In this document: one piece after another, positions 29,641-38,640 of the stretch | How the letters are laid out: every line of letters starts with the position of its first letter | Position numbering within the stretch: position 1 is the first letter of the stretch | NCBI GenBank assembly: GCA_019918135.1 | Contig: WBZZ01002412.1 | Span: forward strand, 110,001 to 174,000 | Direction: 5' to 3' | DNA: 64,000 bases | Source of the DNA: Paulinella micropora | Lineage: Eukaryota > Cercozoa > Imbricatea > Euglyphida > Paulinellidae | The notes under the pieces: generated by a model | Seen by the model: the letters and a program-made list of their open reading frames with translations, nothing else | Database searches by the model: none | What the model was told of the DNA's origin: nothing | Translations under genes and position numbers: made by a program

Positions 29641-30669
29641 GTAATACAACCAAACACAGTCCTCAAGAATGAGAATGATGTCTCGTTGTATTAGCTCAGT
29701 GAAGCCAAAAGGAAAACGGCAACAGACCAGGAATAAAATGGCATCAGGTCCAATCCGGACAAATAATACTGAAAAACAAGCTGGTGCACCTGTCACCAGG
29801 AAAAGGTATTTTTTACCGGCTATCCGGGGGGTGATGCCTACAGTACCCCCTCCCGATTTTATGACGGAAATAGCATTTTCGTCATACACCTTCTGATTTC
29901 TTTCTGCAAATAGTATGCGCTATGGAGTCATGCCACACAGCGCATCGACCCACGGATAGACGCTAAAAGACGATAAATATATCCTCATACGGCACGTCAA
30001 AGCGGATTCTCTAGCCTTTCTTGTAAATTTTGAACTCCTTCCCCTCAAATTTTTTTTCGGCAGTATGTCAAGAACAAACGTACAATTAATAAAAAAATAC
30101 AAGCAACGTGGTGCTGTAGTACGATTCCCCCTTTGATCTCCTTCTTCTTCTTATCATTATCATTATTATTATTATTATTCACAGGGAGATCGTAAGTACA
30201 TTGTCTTTTTTAATGACATACCCTTGTATAAGGCGGATATCCTATGATATAGTATTAGGGGGCCAGTCCTAATAGCTATATCCGAAGTCGAGGTGTATGT
30301 ACCCGACCCTGCGATATACCGACACAAGTAGAGATTGACCGTGCTCAGGTACGACAGTATATAATCTATCGTAAAAAATAATTTAATGAAAGTTTCAGAG
30401 AACATTTCATTTTCGAGAACATCATCCCAGGACTTGGAAAGGGTCATACCCGGGAACACCATCGCTCAATACACTAGCGATCCCCGTATACGGTGTAGTA
30501 TCATCGTCGATCGACCTTTCGCACTCGTATGTTGCGATCGAATGCCAAGTTATATCACTGAGTCTTTTTAATATTCATATTGATAACTGATGATGCATGA
30601 TCAAATCATGATACGCCGTGGGCAATCAATCAGTTTATTTGAGACGCATAAAGAAAAATAGTTTCTTTG
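29641..30669. other. Spacer left of the gypsy element
   Basis: Open frames here are short and unrecognised; a minus-strand frame of 109 codons with a hydrophobic middle could be another viral scrap. An (ATT)n run lies near 30150-30180. A 3' LTR of the adjacent minus-strand gypsy element should be here, but I find no matching second copy on its other side. Confidence 0.4.
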
Positions 30670-33600
30670 TCACTGCCTTCGTCGTCTGGCGCGGATTTCT
30701 TTGCCTGGTGGAGGACCACCAACAAAAGTCAGATCGAACTTTGATTGTTCGACAATGTCCCAGATCTTATTAGGGATTCCGCCCAACGATAATTCAAAAG
30801 GGACATCAAGCACTCCTCTTGGCAGTGTCTGAATGGTCCACGCAGTGTAATCCTTGTCTCTGGGAGTAATTGTATCATCCCATGTCTCGAGACTTTTTGC
30901 GTCTTTATATACTGGCAGATAATGTCTTGCCTTTGGAACCTCAACCGGGTCCATACTTCTCCAGAACTGGAGTATCGGTTGTACTATCTTTGCGGCTGAT
31001 GATATTTTGAGTGTCCGTGTGACACGCATCTGTCGTGGGACCGCCACGACCCGCATCAAGTATAAGTCTGAGAGAGTGTCATCAGCGACATGTTGTTCCG
31101 CTGGTCTCATCAGATAGAAAACATTTTTCACCCATGCGATGGTTGCTATCGCATCGCTATCGCATCGCGCTTCCTTCCATCGCTCATGGACAATCTCAAC
31201 GTTGCCCGCGTTTGGGTCAGTGTCCGTCCCCTCCTCCTCCTGGTGGACGTCCTTTGATCTCATCGACCTCATCGCCTTCCTCGGTTGGTCGTTGATAAGA
31301 TCATTCCGCGCTCTCCTTAGCTGCGCCTCTGTGATCTTCTCCTTCTTTCCGCTATGCTCTCGCGGAGACTTGGACTGAGTCCCCACCGCGCTTATGCGGT
31401 CAGTCTTCTCCTTGCTGTCCACCTCACTCTCCTCCTTCTCAGCTATCGGTGCCCGATAAGCATCGTCTTGGTCTATGCCAGCCTCCTTGTGGATGGGCGG
31501 CACCTCTTTGAAATCATCCTTCATCCGTTTTAACGCCTCCTCAACGGATTCATCTTCCAGTAAGAAGGGATCATACTTAATCAGCCTTCTTACATTCACA
31601 ATTTGCACCTTCCCTCTACCCCTGAGCTTGTAATTCAGAGGTCCCGTCTGTTCCATAATCTGATAAGGTCCTTTCCAGTGAGTGAACAGCTTAGAGCTGA
31701 CTCCCTTCGGGACTTGAGGATGGTACAATAGTACAATATCCCCGACCTGGAACTTGATCTGATCCAAGTGCGCTTGTCGCACCCCTTCAGCATCAGTCTT
31801 TCGGCGCTCCGCCTCTCTATGCGCCCTGACTATGTGTTCCGCCTCCATCTTCACTCTAAGTCTCATCCCAAACAACTCATCCGCATCCGCCCAAGTGTCT
31901 TTTGGGTGAAGGAGCGAAGTCGGGATATCAGGCTCACGCCCATATACTAACTGATATGGCGAGATTGAGCTCTTCGAGCCTCCTAACGCCGTAGAGGGTA
32001 GACAGTTCATTGCAAACGCAAATGATGGTGCTGCCTCGACCCATGCTCTTTGATTCTCCTTCTTCGTGCAATACATCTTTAGCGAGGCTTTGAGGGGTCT
32101 GTGTACCCGCTCGATTTTCCCATTTGCTCGCGGGTTATAGGCAGTAACATATTGCCATTTCATCCCGTAATACTTAGATAGTTTGTCGATGACCTCGTTA
32201 TTAAAGTCCGAGCCTCGATCAGAACATATCTTTCTTGGTACTCCGATCTGTGAGATGATCCTATCGATCAGCGCCTCGGCCGTCGTCTTGCCGGTAACGT
32301 CTTTGACAGGGATGATCCACACATAGTTGGTGGCTCTGTCAATAGCCGTAAGGAGGTATTTGTAACCATCCTTCGATTCTGGGAAAGGTCCCACATGATC
32401 AATATGTATAAACTCAAACATCCCCGCATGAAGAGGAAATTCGCCAATCAGGCCGAAATTTGCCTTCAGTGGTGTTTTGTTTATCTTGCACGGGATGCAT
32501 GCATCCACCGCCTGATCTATCTCCTCCTTCATCTTCTTCCACCAGAATCGCCTCGCTACGAACATGTGAGTTCGTTGTCGACCCGGATGCGCCAAAAGTG
32601 GGCAATTGTGGGCTGCGACAAATGTAAATCGTCTCAGACTCTCCGGTACCCAAAGGGTCCATTTGTCTGGCTGTGACGCATAGCGACCGTGAAGGCCCTT
32701 GTACCACAGTAGACCATCTCTCCATCCCATCTCCTTCATCTGATCTTTGATCGCTTTCGTCATCCGTAGCTCATCCGGGTTCTGATATAACTGTATCAGT
32801 TCTTTAAACTCCGGATCTTGAGCCTGTTGTTGCCTCCATGCGGTAGGCGAGGCTATATGGATAGTACCATCTTCTAGCCGTACCCCGATTCTTTCCGGGT
32901 CATCGTCTAGGTCACTTCTCCGCTCTTGAGGAGGCTCCGCATAAACTTCCTGCGTCTCCTCTTCCTCTCTTATGTTCGCCTTCGCATTCTCATATACCTC
33001 ATAGGACCACTCAGCGTCCTCCTGGGTATGTAGCTCACAACATATCCCGTGATCCGGGCCTTGTGGACTGTACCGTAGACCTGTGCGGTCATATCGGACT
33101 CCACTCGCCATCTCCATCGCCTCAATGTGGCTGACCTCATACACCTTGTCAGTGGACAAGTCTTCCATCTCCACCGTGGACACCAACGCCGATACTTCTG
33201 AGTTAAACTCTAGCCTAGAGAGGCTATCAGCGACCACATTTCGCTTTCCCGGTAGATGGACCATTGTAAAATCGAAACAAGACAAGAACGCTTGCCACCG
33301 CGCCAGCCGTCCCGTCTGTTCATGATTCATCAACCATAACAGGTTATGATGATCAGTTCTGACAGTAAATTGAGGTCCTCCCCACAAATACTCTCTGAGC
33401 CTCTTGAGGGCCCATACTACCGCCAACGCCTCTCTTTGCCTTGTGCAATAGTTTCTCTCCGCCGCACACAACTTCCTACTAATAAACATGATTGGGCGTA
33501 ATTTCTTCTCCTCATCCTCTTGTTGTAATACAGCCCCAATCGCAAACTTAGATGCATCTGTATCGACTACGAATTGTTTCGTAAAGTCGGGCATCGTTAA

Positions 33601-35523
33601 CACCAGTCCTCCGTCTTTCGGGTCTTTGTAAATGAGATCTTTGAGCGCATGAAACGCTTGCAAAGCCTCTTCGTCCCACTTCTCAAAGTCTCCAAAATCT
33701 ATCATTTTCTCCACTTTAGCCCGTGTTGCACCCCAATCGGGTATAAACTGGCTATAGTATTGCGCCATCGCAAGGAATGAGTGCGATTCAGTGCGGTTCT
33801 TCGGTATCGGTCGATTCATAATCTCCTCCCTCTTCTCTTTGGATATCGAGACTCGATTATGGGAGATCTCATACCCTAAGTATGTCACACTCGTCTTGGC
33901 AAGTTGACACTTCTTTAGATTGCACTTCAGGCCAAAAGCTCCGATGCGCCTGAATATATCGGACAAATGATCGATATGCTCCTCCATTGTGTTAGAGTAT
34001 ACGATAATGTCATCGATATAGCAAAATGCATATTCTCCCGCCTTCTGTCCCCGCCTTCTCATAAAGCCACCGTCAGACAAATCATCGTACTGACTGCTCA
34101 ACATCTTCTGCATCGCCTTCTGGAAAAGTCCTGGGGCTTGCTTGAGGCCCATCGGAAGCACTTTCCATTGGTATATTTCCATACCCACCACAAACGCCGT
34201 CAGCCATCTGGACTTTTCCTCCAGTGGTATCTGCCAGAAGCCATTCTTAAGGTCAATGACCGAATAGAATTTTGCATTCCGCAGTACTCTCCTTCCTTCT
34301 TCTAATGTCGGGAGAGGATTTCTCTCTTCCTCCAGCACCTTGTTAACACGAGCATAGTTAACTGTCAGGCGCCATTCTCCTCCTGGCTTCGGCACTATTC
34401 TCGGTTGTGAGACTATTGGAGATGTTGACCTCTCAATAAAGTCCTCATTGAGCAGCTGTCTTGCTAGCTCCTCCGCTATCTTCGCCTCATGTATACTCAA
34501 ATTCACCCTTCGTGGTGCCGGTGACGGCTCCGCACCCGGTATTTTGTAAATAACCGCAGTGAAATCTTCAGGCTTGACACCACCTGCATGTGGAGGGTCA
34601 AAAATTTCCTTGTTCGCCTCTAATTTGGCTTTTAAAAGCTCCTTCTCCTTCTCCGTGCCTACTCCTTCTTCCAATATTTTCCGCGCCGCCTCTTGAAAAT
34701 CTTCATCAGACATCTGCTTATGCTGCTTGAGGGGTTCTCTGTCCTCCTCCAAGCCTAAGTCCTCTTCCGAGACATCATCTAGGCCCGTCTTTTCATACGT
34801 GACCGTGTCCGGCTCATCATCTTTACCGAGCTCCACCAGCATGTCAATGAGTCTCGCGTATTGCAAAGGAGCTTTACGGGTGTAAAAACCATCAAAGCAT
34901 GTGAATGCTTGCGGTATCAATTTCAACTTGTCGAGGTCTCTGAGCTTCCGCTTGTATGCACTGCTCTGCTCACGAGTTCCCATATGACAAGCCACCACTA
35001 GCTGTTGCTTGCGAGAGGGTACCGGTATAGGATGATCAATAAGCCGGTCCCTTATTTCCTGCGCCCATATCGCCTTCTCATTATATGGCAGGATAATAGT
35101 ATACGGCTTATTATTTTCGAATAAAGTCCGTAAGCATTTCTTCACTTCAGACAGTGAACGCGGCCACGTGGGCTCGTCACCCCAGAAATCAGTAATAAAA
35201 CTTTTAATAGTTTCTGGTGGAGTATCCGGGATTCGCCCCGTTCTCCTTGGTACAAACTCCTCCCTTTTTTCTTCTCCTACTTTCGCATGGAAACAGTATC
35301 CGTTAGTAATATGGACATCTGTTCCTACTCCTTCCGCGAATCTCGCCAACGACGGGCTTCTTTGTGCGACACATATAATCTCCTCCTTTCGCTTTTCGAT
35401 TAAGTCATCAATAGACTTTTTGTCACAATGGCATGTCGGAACTGTGACAGTGCACACTTGGGATTCCCAATTGCCGGTCCAGGACAGTTCATCCGGTCTT
35501 ACGACATGGGGGTGAACGTACAC
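30670..35523 (-). CDS. pol: Ty3/gypsy Pol: RT, RNase H, integrase
   Basis: 1,617 open codons. The first ~300 residues are of unclear function and highly charged. The RT spans ~350-560, with LTVNYARVNKVLEEERNPLP, then YSVIDLKNGFWQI, LPMGLKQAPGLFQ and the catalytic YIDDIIVYS near 500. RNase H follows (DTDASKFAIGAVL, then REALAVVWALKRLREYLWG and VRTDHHNLLWL). The integrase has a HHCC zinc-binding domain near 970-1020 and a DDE core (HIDHVGPFP near 1045, SDRGSDF near 1103, GKIERVHRP near 1136), then an IN C-terminal domain with GDIVLLYHPQVP. About 270 further residues form an unassigned C-terminal tail ending with PNKIWDIVEQSKFD and a basic end. Confidence 0.92.
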   Translation of the reverse strand: MYVHPHVVRPDELSWTGNWESQVCTVTVPTCHCDKKSIDDLIEKRKEEIICVAQRSPSLARFAEGVGTDVHITNGYCFHAKVGEEKREEFVPRRTGRIPDTPPETIKSFITDFWGDEPTWPRSLSEVKKCLRTLFENNKPYTIILPYNEKAIWAQEIRDRLIDHPIPVPSRKQQLVVACHMGTREQSSAYKRKLRDLDKLKLIPQAFTCFDGFYTRKAPLQYARLIDMLVELGKDDEPDTVTYEKTGLDDVSEEDLGLEEDREPLKQHKQMSDEDFQEAARKILEEGVGTEKEKELLKAKLEANKEIFDPPHAGGVKPEDFTAVIYKIPGAEPSPAPRRVNLSIHEAKIAEELARQLLNEDFIERSTSPIVSQPRIVPKPGGEWRLTVNYARVNKVLEEERNPLPTLEEGRRVLRNAKFYSVIDLKNGFWQIPLEEKSRWLTAFVVGMEIYQWKVLPMGLKQAPGLFQKAMQKMLSSQYDDLSDGGFMRRRGQKAGEYAFCYIDDIIVYSNTMEEHIDHLSDIFRRIGAFGLKCNLKKCQLAKTSVTYLGYEISHNRVSISKEKREEIMNRPIPKNRTESHSFLAMAQYYSQFIPDWGATRAKVEKMIDFGDFEKWDEEALQAFHALKDLIYKDPKDGGLVLTMPDFTKQFVVDTDASKFAIGAVLQQEDEEKKLRPIMFISRKLCAAERNYCTRQREALAVVWALKRLREYLWGGPQFTVRTDHHNLLWLMNHEQTGRLARWQAFLSCFDFTMVHLPGKRNVVADSLSRLEFNSEVSALVSTVEMEDLSTDKVYEVSHIEAMEMASGVRYDRTGLRYSPQGPDHGICCELHTQEDAEWSYEVYENAKANIREEEETQEVYAEPPQERRSDLDDDPERIGVRLEDGTIHIASPTAWRQQQAQDPEFKELIQLYQNPDELRMTKAIKDQMKEMGWRDGLLWYKGLHGRYASQPDKWTLWVPESLRRFTFVAAHNCPLLAHPGRQRTHMFVARRFWWKKMKEEIDQAVDACIPCKINKTPLKANFGLIGEFPLHAGMFEFIHIDHVGPFPESKDGYKYLLTAIDRATNYVWIIPVKDVTGKTTAEALIDRIISQIGVPRKICSDRGSDFNNEVIDKLSKYYGMKWQYVTAYNPRANGKIERVHRPLKASLKMYCTKKENQRAWVEAAPSFAFAMNCLPSTALGGSKSSISPYQLVYGREPDIPTSLLHPKDTWADADELFGMRLRVKMEAEHIVRAHREAERRKTDAEGVRQAHLDQIKFQVGDIVLLYHPQVPKGVSSKLFTHWKGPYQIMEQTGPLNYKLRGRGKVQIVNVRRLIKYDPFLLEDESVEEALKRMKDDFKEVPPIHKEAGIDQDDAYRAPIAEKEESEVDSKEKTDRISAVGTQSKSPREHSGKKEKITEAQLRRARNDLINDQPRKAMRSMRSKDVHQEEEGTDTDPNAGNVEIVHERWKEARCDSDAIATIAWVKNVFYLMRPAEQHVADDTLSDLYLMRVVAVPRQMRVTRTLKISSAAKIVQPILQFWRSMDPVEVPKARHYLPVYKDAKSLETWDDTITPRDKDYTAWTIQTLPRGVLDVPFELSLGGIPNKIWDIVEQSKFDLTFVGGPPPGKEIRARRRRQ

Positions 35524-36985
35524 CTCAAGTGCCTCATGTGCGATGCCATCTTTTTGTGATCCGTCGCTAGACTAAGCTCATAAGCCTCATAAGAGTCGGT
35601 AGCGTTGAAGGGATCAATATCGTTCTCTTCTCCTCTTTTTACTCCATATATCACTCGCCGTGCGACGCAATCAATCACAGCCCCCATCGTAGCCAATTGG
35701 TCATACGATAGTAATATTTACCCGTGGTAACCGGGGACGACATAGAGGTCCATACGGTATACTCGTGCGGATTTCAATTTAAAGGTCAGTGTGATGATTC
35801 CCGTGATATTCGTCCGGCTGCTCACTCCTTTGAGAGTGCCCGTTGACTTTTTCATATTTCCGTCCACCCAGTCCCGGTATCGATTAAAAAACTTCCTGCC
35901 GACAATATTAATATTCACCATCGTATCATTACCAACTTTTAATATTGTCTTCAATGTTTCACAATAAAGTTCCGTATAATACAGAGCATCGGGCCTGTGT
36001 ATATTGGCTGCGAGAACAAGAACTTTACGTTCCAAATTTTGGAGTCTTGTCTCTAAGTTTTTCAACTCCCCCTTCTTCTCCTCCTGCTTCACCTCATTAA
36101 CATTTTTATTATTCTGCGGTACTGGTGCGTTTACTATTTGAGCGACATTGTCTTGTGGTACTTGAGTACACACATTGTCTTTTTGCTCGCCACCCGCCGC
36201 GACCGTAGACATTGAGTCTGTTCGTGGTTGTTTGCTTGGCCGAGGCGATACGTCTGCCATTGGCCTCCTCGCCTCCATCGCAAGTCTCGCCTTCCTATTT
36301 GCATCAGTTATCATTGGTAACCGTGCTGTATGAACGGGTATGAGACTACCTTGGGGCTGCAGTCTCTGTGTACCCACATATTTGTTTTCACATAGAGGAA
36401 GCGTTGGCCCAGTCTGCACAACAGCATTAGAAAGCACTGTGACTTTAGGGTTAAACTTCACAGTCTTCTCCTTCCTCTCTTCTTCCCCCTCCAGTCATTC
36501 CACCACCTCGAAACGATTACCTTGAGTAGTGTCCGGGTAGGATGACGTATCGGTCTCCGAGGCAGTGTTGCAGGCCTGAGCTCGACCGAAATTTGGGTTG
36601 GAGCTTGCCCACGAGCCTCCTCCTCCTCTGGGTGGGGGGCTGGAGCTCGAACAGCTCTCCCTCGTGGGGGAATGGATGTGGCACCAACGGCTGTACCCGA
36701 CGGAGCGGTGACCGGTAATGACCCAGCCAATCCAGCAGTGGAGGCAGTAACCGGGTAGTAGTTATGGAAGACTTTCACAGGGATGATGTTGCCAATCTGG
36801 TTCCAGAGCTTCTCTGCAACTGCCAGAGATCCAGTAGGTCCCAGGTACTGGGTGTAGACTTCAGTGTCTGTCCAATCGGGGTTACGAAGAAGGTCTAGGC
36901 TAGCTTGAGGGGCAATCGGGACCTGAGGTAGCGATGTGGCCTTGTCCTTATGTTTCTTTCGCAACATGTCGCGTTCATCGCTCAC
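35524..36985 (-). pseudogene. gag: Ty3/gypsy gag and protease region
   Basis: The upstream segment (175 codons) is basic and Pro-rich and contains TDTEVYTQYLGPTGSLAVAE, an unassigned gag-like stretch. The next (247 codons) holds a coiled-coil-like KKGELKNLETRLQNLERKV and ends in a beta-rich region with MDLYVVPGYHG, resembling the flap of a retropepsin. Further minus-strand sequence up to the pol start continues protease-like. There is no clear zinc knuckle. The part is in more than one frame and the copy appears broken here. Confidence 0.6.
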
Positions 36986-37544
36986 GTAACTGGTCGATAA
37001 ATCGTAGATAAATTGAACGTCTGGGTGCGGGAGAGATTTGCGTGAAGGCGAGTAGTCTTCCCAGCCTTGCTTTCCTCCTGAAATTTCTTGTCAGTACGTA
37101 GAGTGTCCGGACGAGAACCCAGGATGGGGTAGGGGTCCAAGCAGCGTCGCTTGTGTTCGTTGTACTTCGAGACTGGGTCGTCGTATCGTGACTGATCTCA
37201 CATGTAGGCGTACCAGGAGCAGGTCAGAACGCAGAGTAGTAGCTGAAGGGGTCGGTGTGCAGTGGAGTAGGTGTTCTCCACTCTGTAGGTAGGGGGTGAC
37301 CCTAAAACGACAAAGCCAGAGGCATACTGTGTTGGTTGACTCCATAGTGTGTATGAGGGCAGAGGAGGGCCACAAGAATGCAACGGCAGGTGAACAATCT
37401 GTCGAGACATATGTGGTTTTGGTTACCTCTGTCCTAATACGTTGTTGTATAGCCACTCGAAGGAAAGGGTCTTTCCAAATCGATCTGTCGACAGAACACA
37501 CCAACTCTGTGTGTGTAGTTTTCTCTTGAATGGAAAAATTCAAA
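36986..37544. other. Spacer between the gypsy element and the right LTR-like repeat
   Basis: No recognisable gene. Minus-strand frames of 170 and 70 codons overlap here but show no motif. The interval may be the gypsy leader or the leader of the outer element; no primer-binding site complementary to a tRNA end was recognised. Confidence 0.4.
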
Positions 37545-38158
37545 TTGTGAGTTTGTATACAACTCTTCAAGTAGGCAGATACAACGATTTCTTGATAGAA
37601 CACTATGGCTGCTTTGAGTCCTGACTCAATGTGAGCAGGTGAAATACCAGTAAATAGTAGAGGTCACTTCGTTTATTTACGTAATTTTGAACTCTTGGCA
37701 GCCTTGGATGCAACTTACGATCAAGTGTCGAACGTAGATTGTGAGGTCTCCAATTCTCAAACGGATAGTGTCGCGAGTCTTCAAGTAAACAGTCATAAAC
37801 GGATAGTTGTCGGGTTGTTGGACTTGAAAATTTCCAAATTGATTTGGGAAGCCTCAAGGCGAAAATGACTGGCAACGTGTAGACAAGTTAGATATTGTGT
37901 TTTTTTTCCGTTCTTGTTCACAAATTTAACGTAAAAGTATTTTCACTGGGAATTCGGGGAAAAGGTAATACGAACAGGAAAAATGGCAATAGCTAAAAAG
38001 AACTTTGAACTGATCGTTTGAAATCATTTCTGAACGAAATCGAAAACTAGTTAGTGAAGTCGAAACGTCGTGCAGAGGAGAATCTAATGAACCGCTCAAA
38101 AAGAGTGTCTTATCAACGGTAAAGGTTTTGGCCAGTCGTTAAGGTGCTCAGTCTGATA
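37545..38158 (-). repeat. LTR-like repeat, right copy (probable 5' LTR)
   Basis: Direct copy of 1947-2555 with about 96% identity by eye. Read on the minus strand it lies upstream of all minus-strand gag-pol material, where a 5' LTR would be. Both copies carry the same ~90-codon minus-strand open frame; it is conserved only because the DNA is, so I do not call it a gene. Similarity ends abruptly at ctgata. Confidence 0.6.
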
Positions 38159-38640
38159 CACTCGTGTAGGTGTCATATTTCGATTAAATTTACTAGATAG
38201 AGAAATGGTCATGACTACCAACCCCGCATCTCATCCGATTTGGTTGATGGGCCCTGGTTTTGGGCTCTCGACGTACACTATTGCTTTAGGCACGCAACGA
38301 TTATGGAAATGGAATATTGGAGTTTACGTTTAGGTTTCAACATCCTACCCGAGGACTGGCAATCGGTGGTGGGGCGATGTAAGTACTGCGCCAACTTGAG
38401 GACTGGCAATCGGCGGTGGGGCGATGTGAGTACTGCGCCAACTTCCAGCCCCCAGGTATCTACCCTGCAGATATGCCACATTCATTACATGAGCCGCCTG
38501 CGTTTTGTGAAAGATGCGATAAGGTTCAGAGTTTGATGTACCCGATGAAGAGATGTATGAGGTGTAATGGGTGTGGTATTGCAATAAGGAGCATCAGAGG
38601 AGTATCTGAAAGGAAAGGACAATGTCAAGGCGGATACAAT
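38159..38640 (+). pseudogene. Ty1/copia fragment carrying part of the MYND region
   Basis: The plus strand encodes WALDVHYCFRHATIMEMEYW, which matches the block before the MYND finger in the other copia copies (WTDAHHCFRHPTTDELAYW at 15.3 kb). The first MYND half, FCERCDKVQSLMYPMKRC, follows. The fragment contains an internal tandem duplication and has several breaks. It is joined to gypsy-type sequence on its right. Confidence 0.65.
38351..38444 (+). repeat. 47-bp tandem duplication
   Basis: Two adjacent 47-bp units starting gaggactggcaatcgg and ending gcgccaactt differ at only about two positions. The duplication lies within the copia fragment. Confidence 0.9.

Larger units (their letters stand above)
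30670..36985 (-). mobile_element. Ty3/gypsy LTR retrotransposon (fossil)
   Basis: Minus-strand order is gag-like region (36985 to ~35.7 kb), aspartic-protease-like region (~35.8-35.5 kb), then pol with RT, RNase H and integrase (35523-30670). Having the integrase after RNase H defines the Ty3/gypsy order. Own LTRs were not identified on either side, and the gag-protease part lies in more than one frame, so the copy looks incomplete with about two to three breaks or shifts. Pol is open throughout, which points to a fairly recent insertion. Confidence 0.85.
1947..38158 (-). mobile_element. Outer LTR-type element enlarged by nested insertions (model)
   Basis: The two ~610-bp direct repeats bracket about 35 kb. 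On the minus strand the order would be 5' LTR (right copy), gag- and protease-like coding (12.6-8 kb), RNase H-like remnant (4 kb), polypurine tract and 3' LTR (left copy). The copia element, the LINE, a viral scrap and a Ty3/gypsy element would then be later insertions. The near-identity of the repeats suggests a fairly young insertion, but the interior is broken in several places. That the repeats belong to the 2.6-12.6 kb coding block, and not to another element, is an inference from orientation and the purine tract. Confidence 0.4.

Noticed and set aside
2005-37875. The same ~90-codon minus-strand frame in both LTR-like repeats, taken as a conserved gene
   Set aside because: Its conservation is explained by the DNA repeat. 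It has no known motif, and differences do not favour silent positions in any obvious way.
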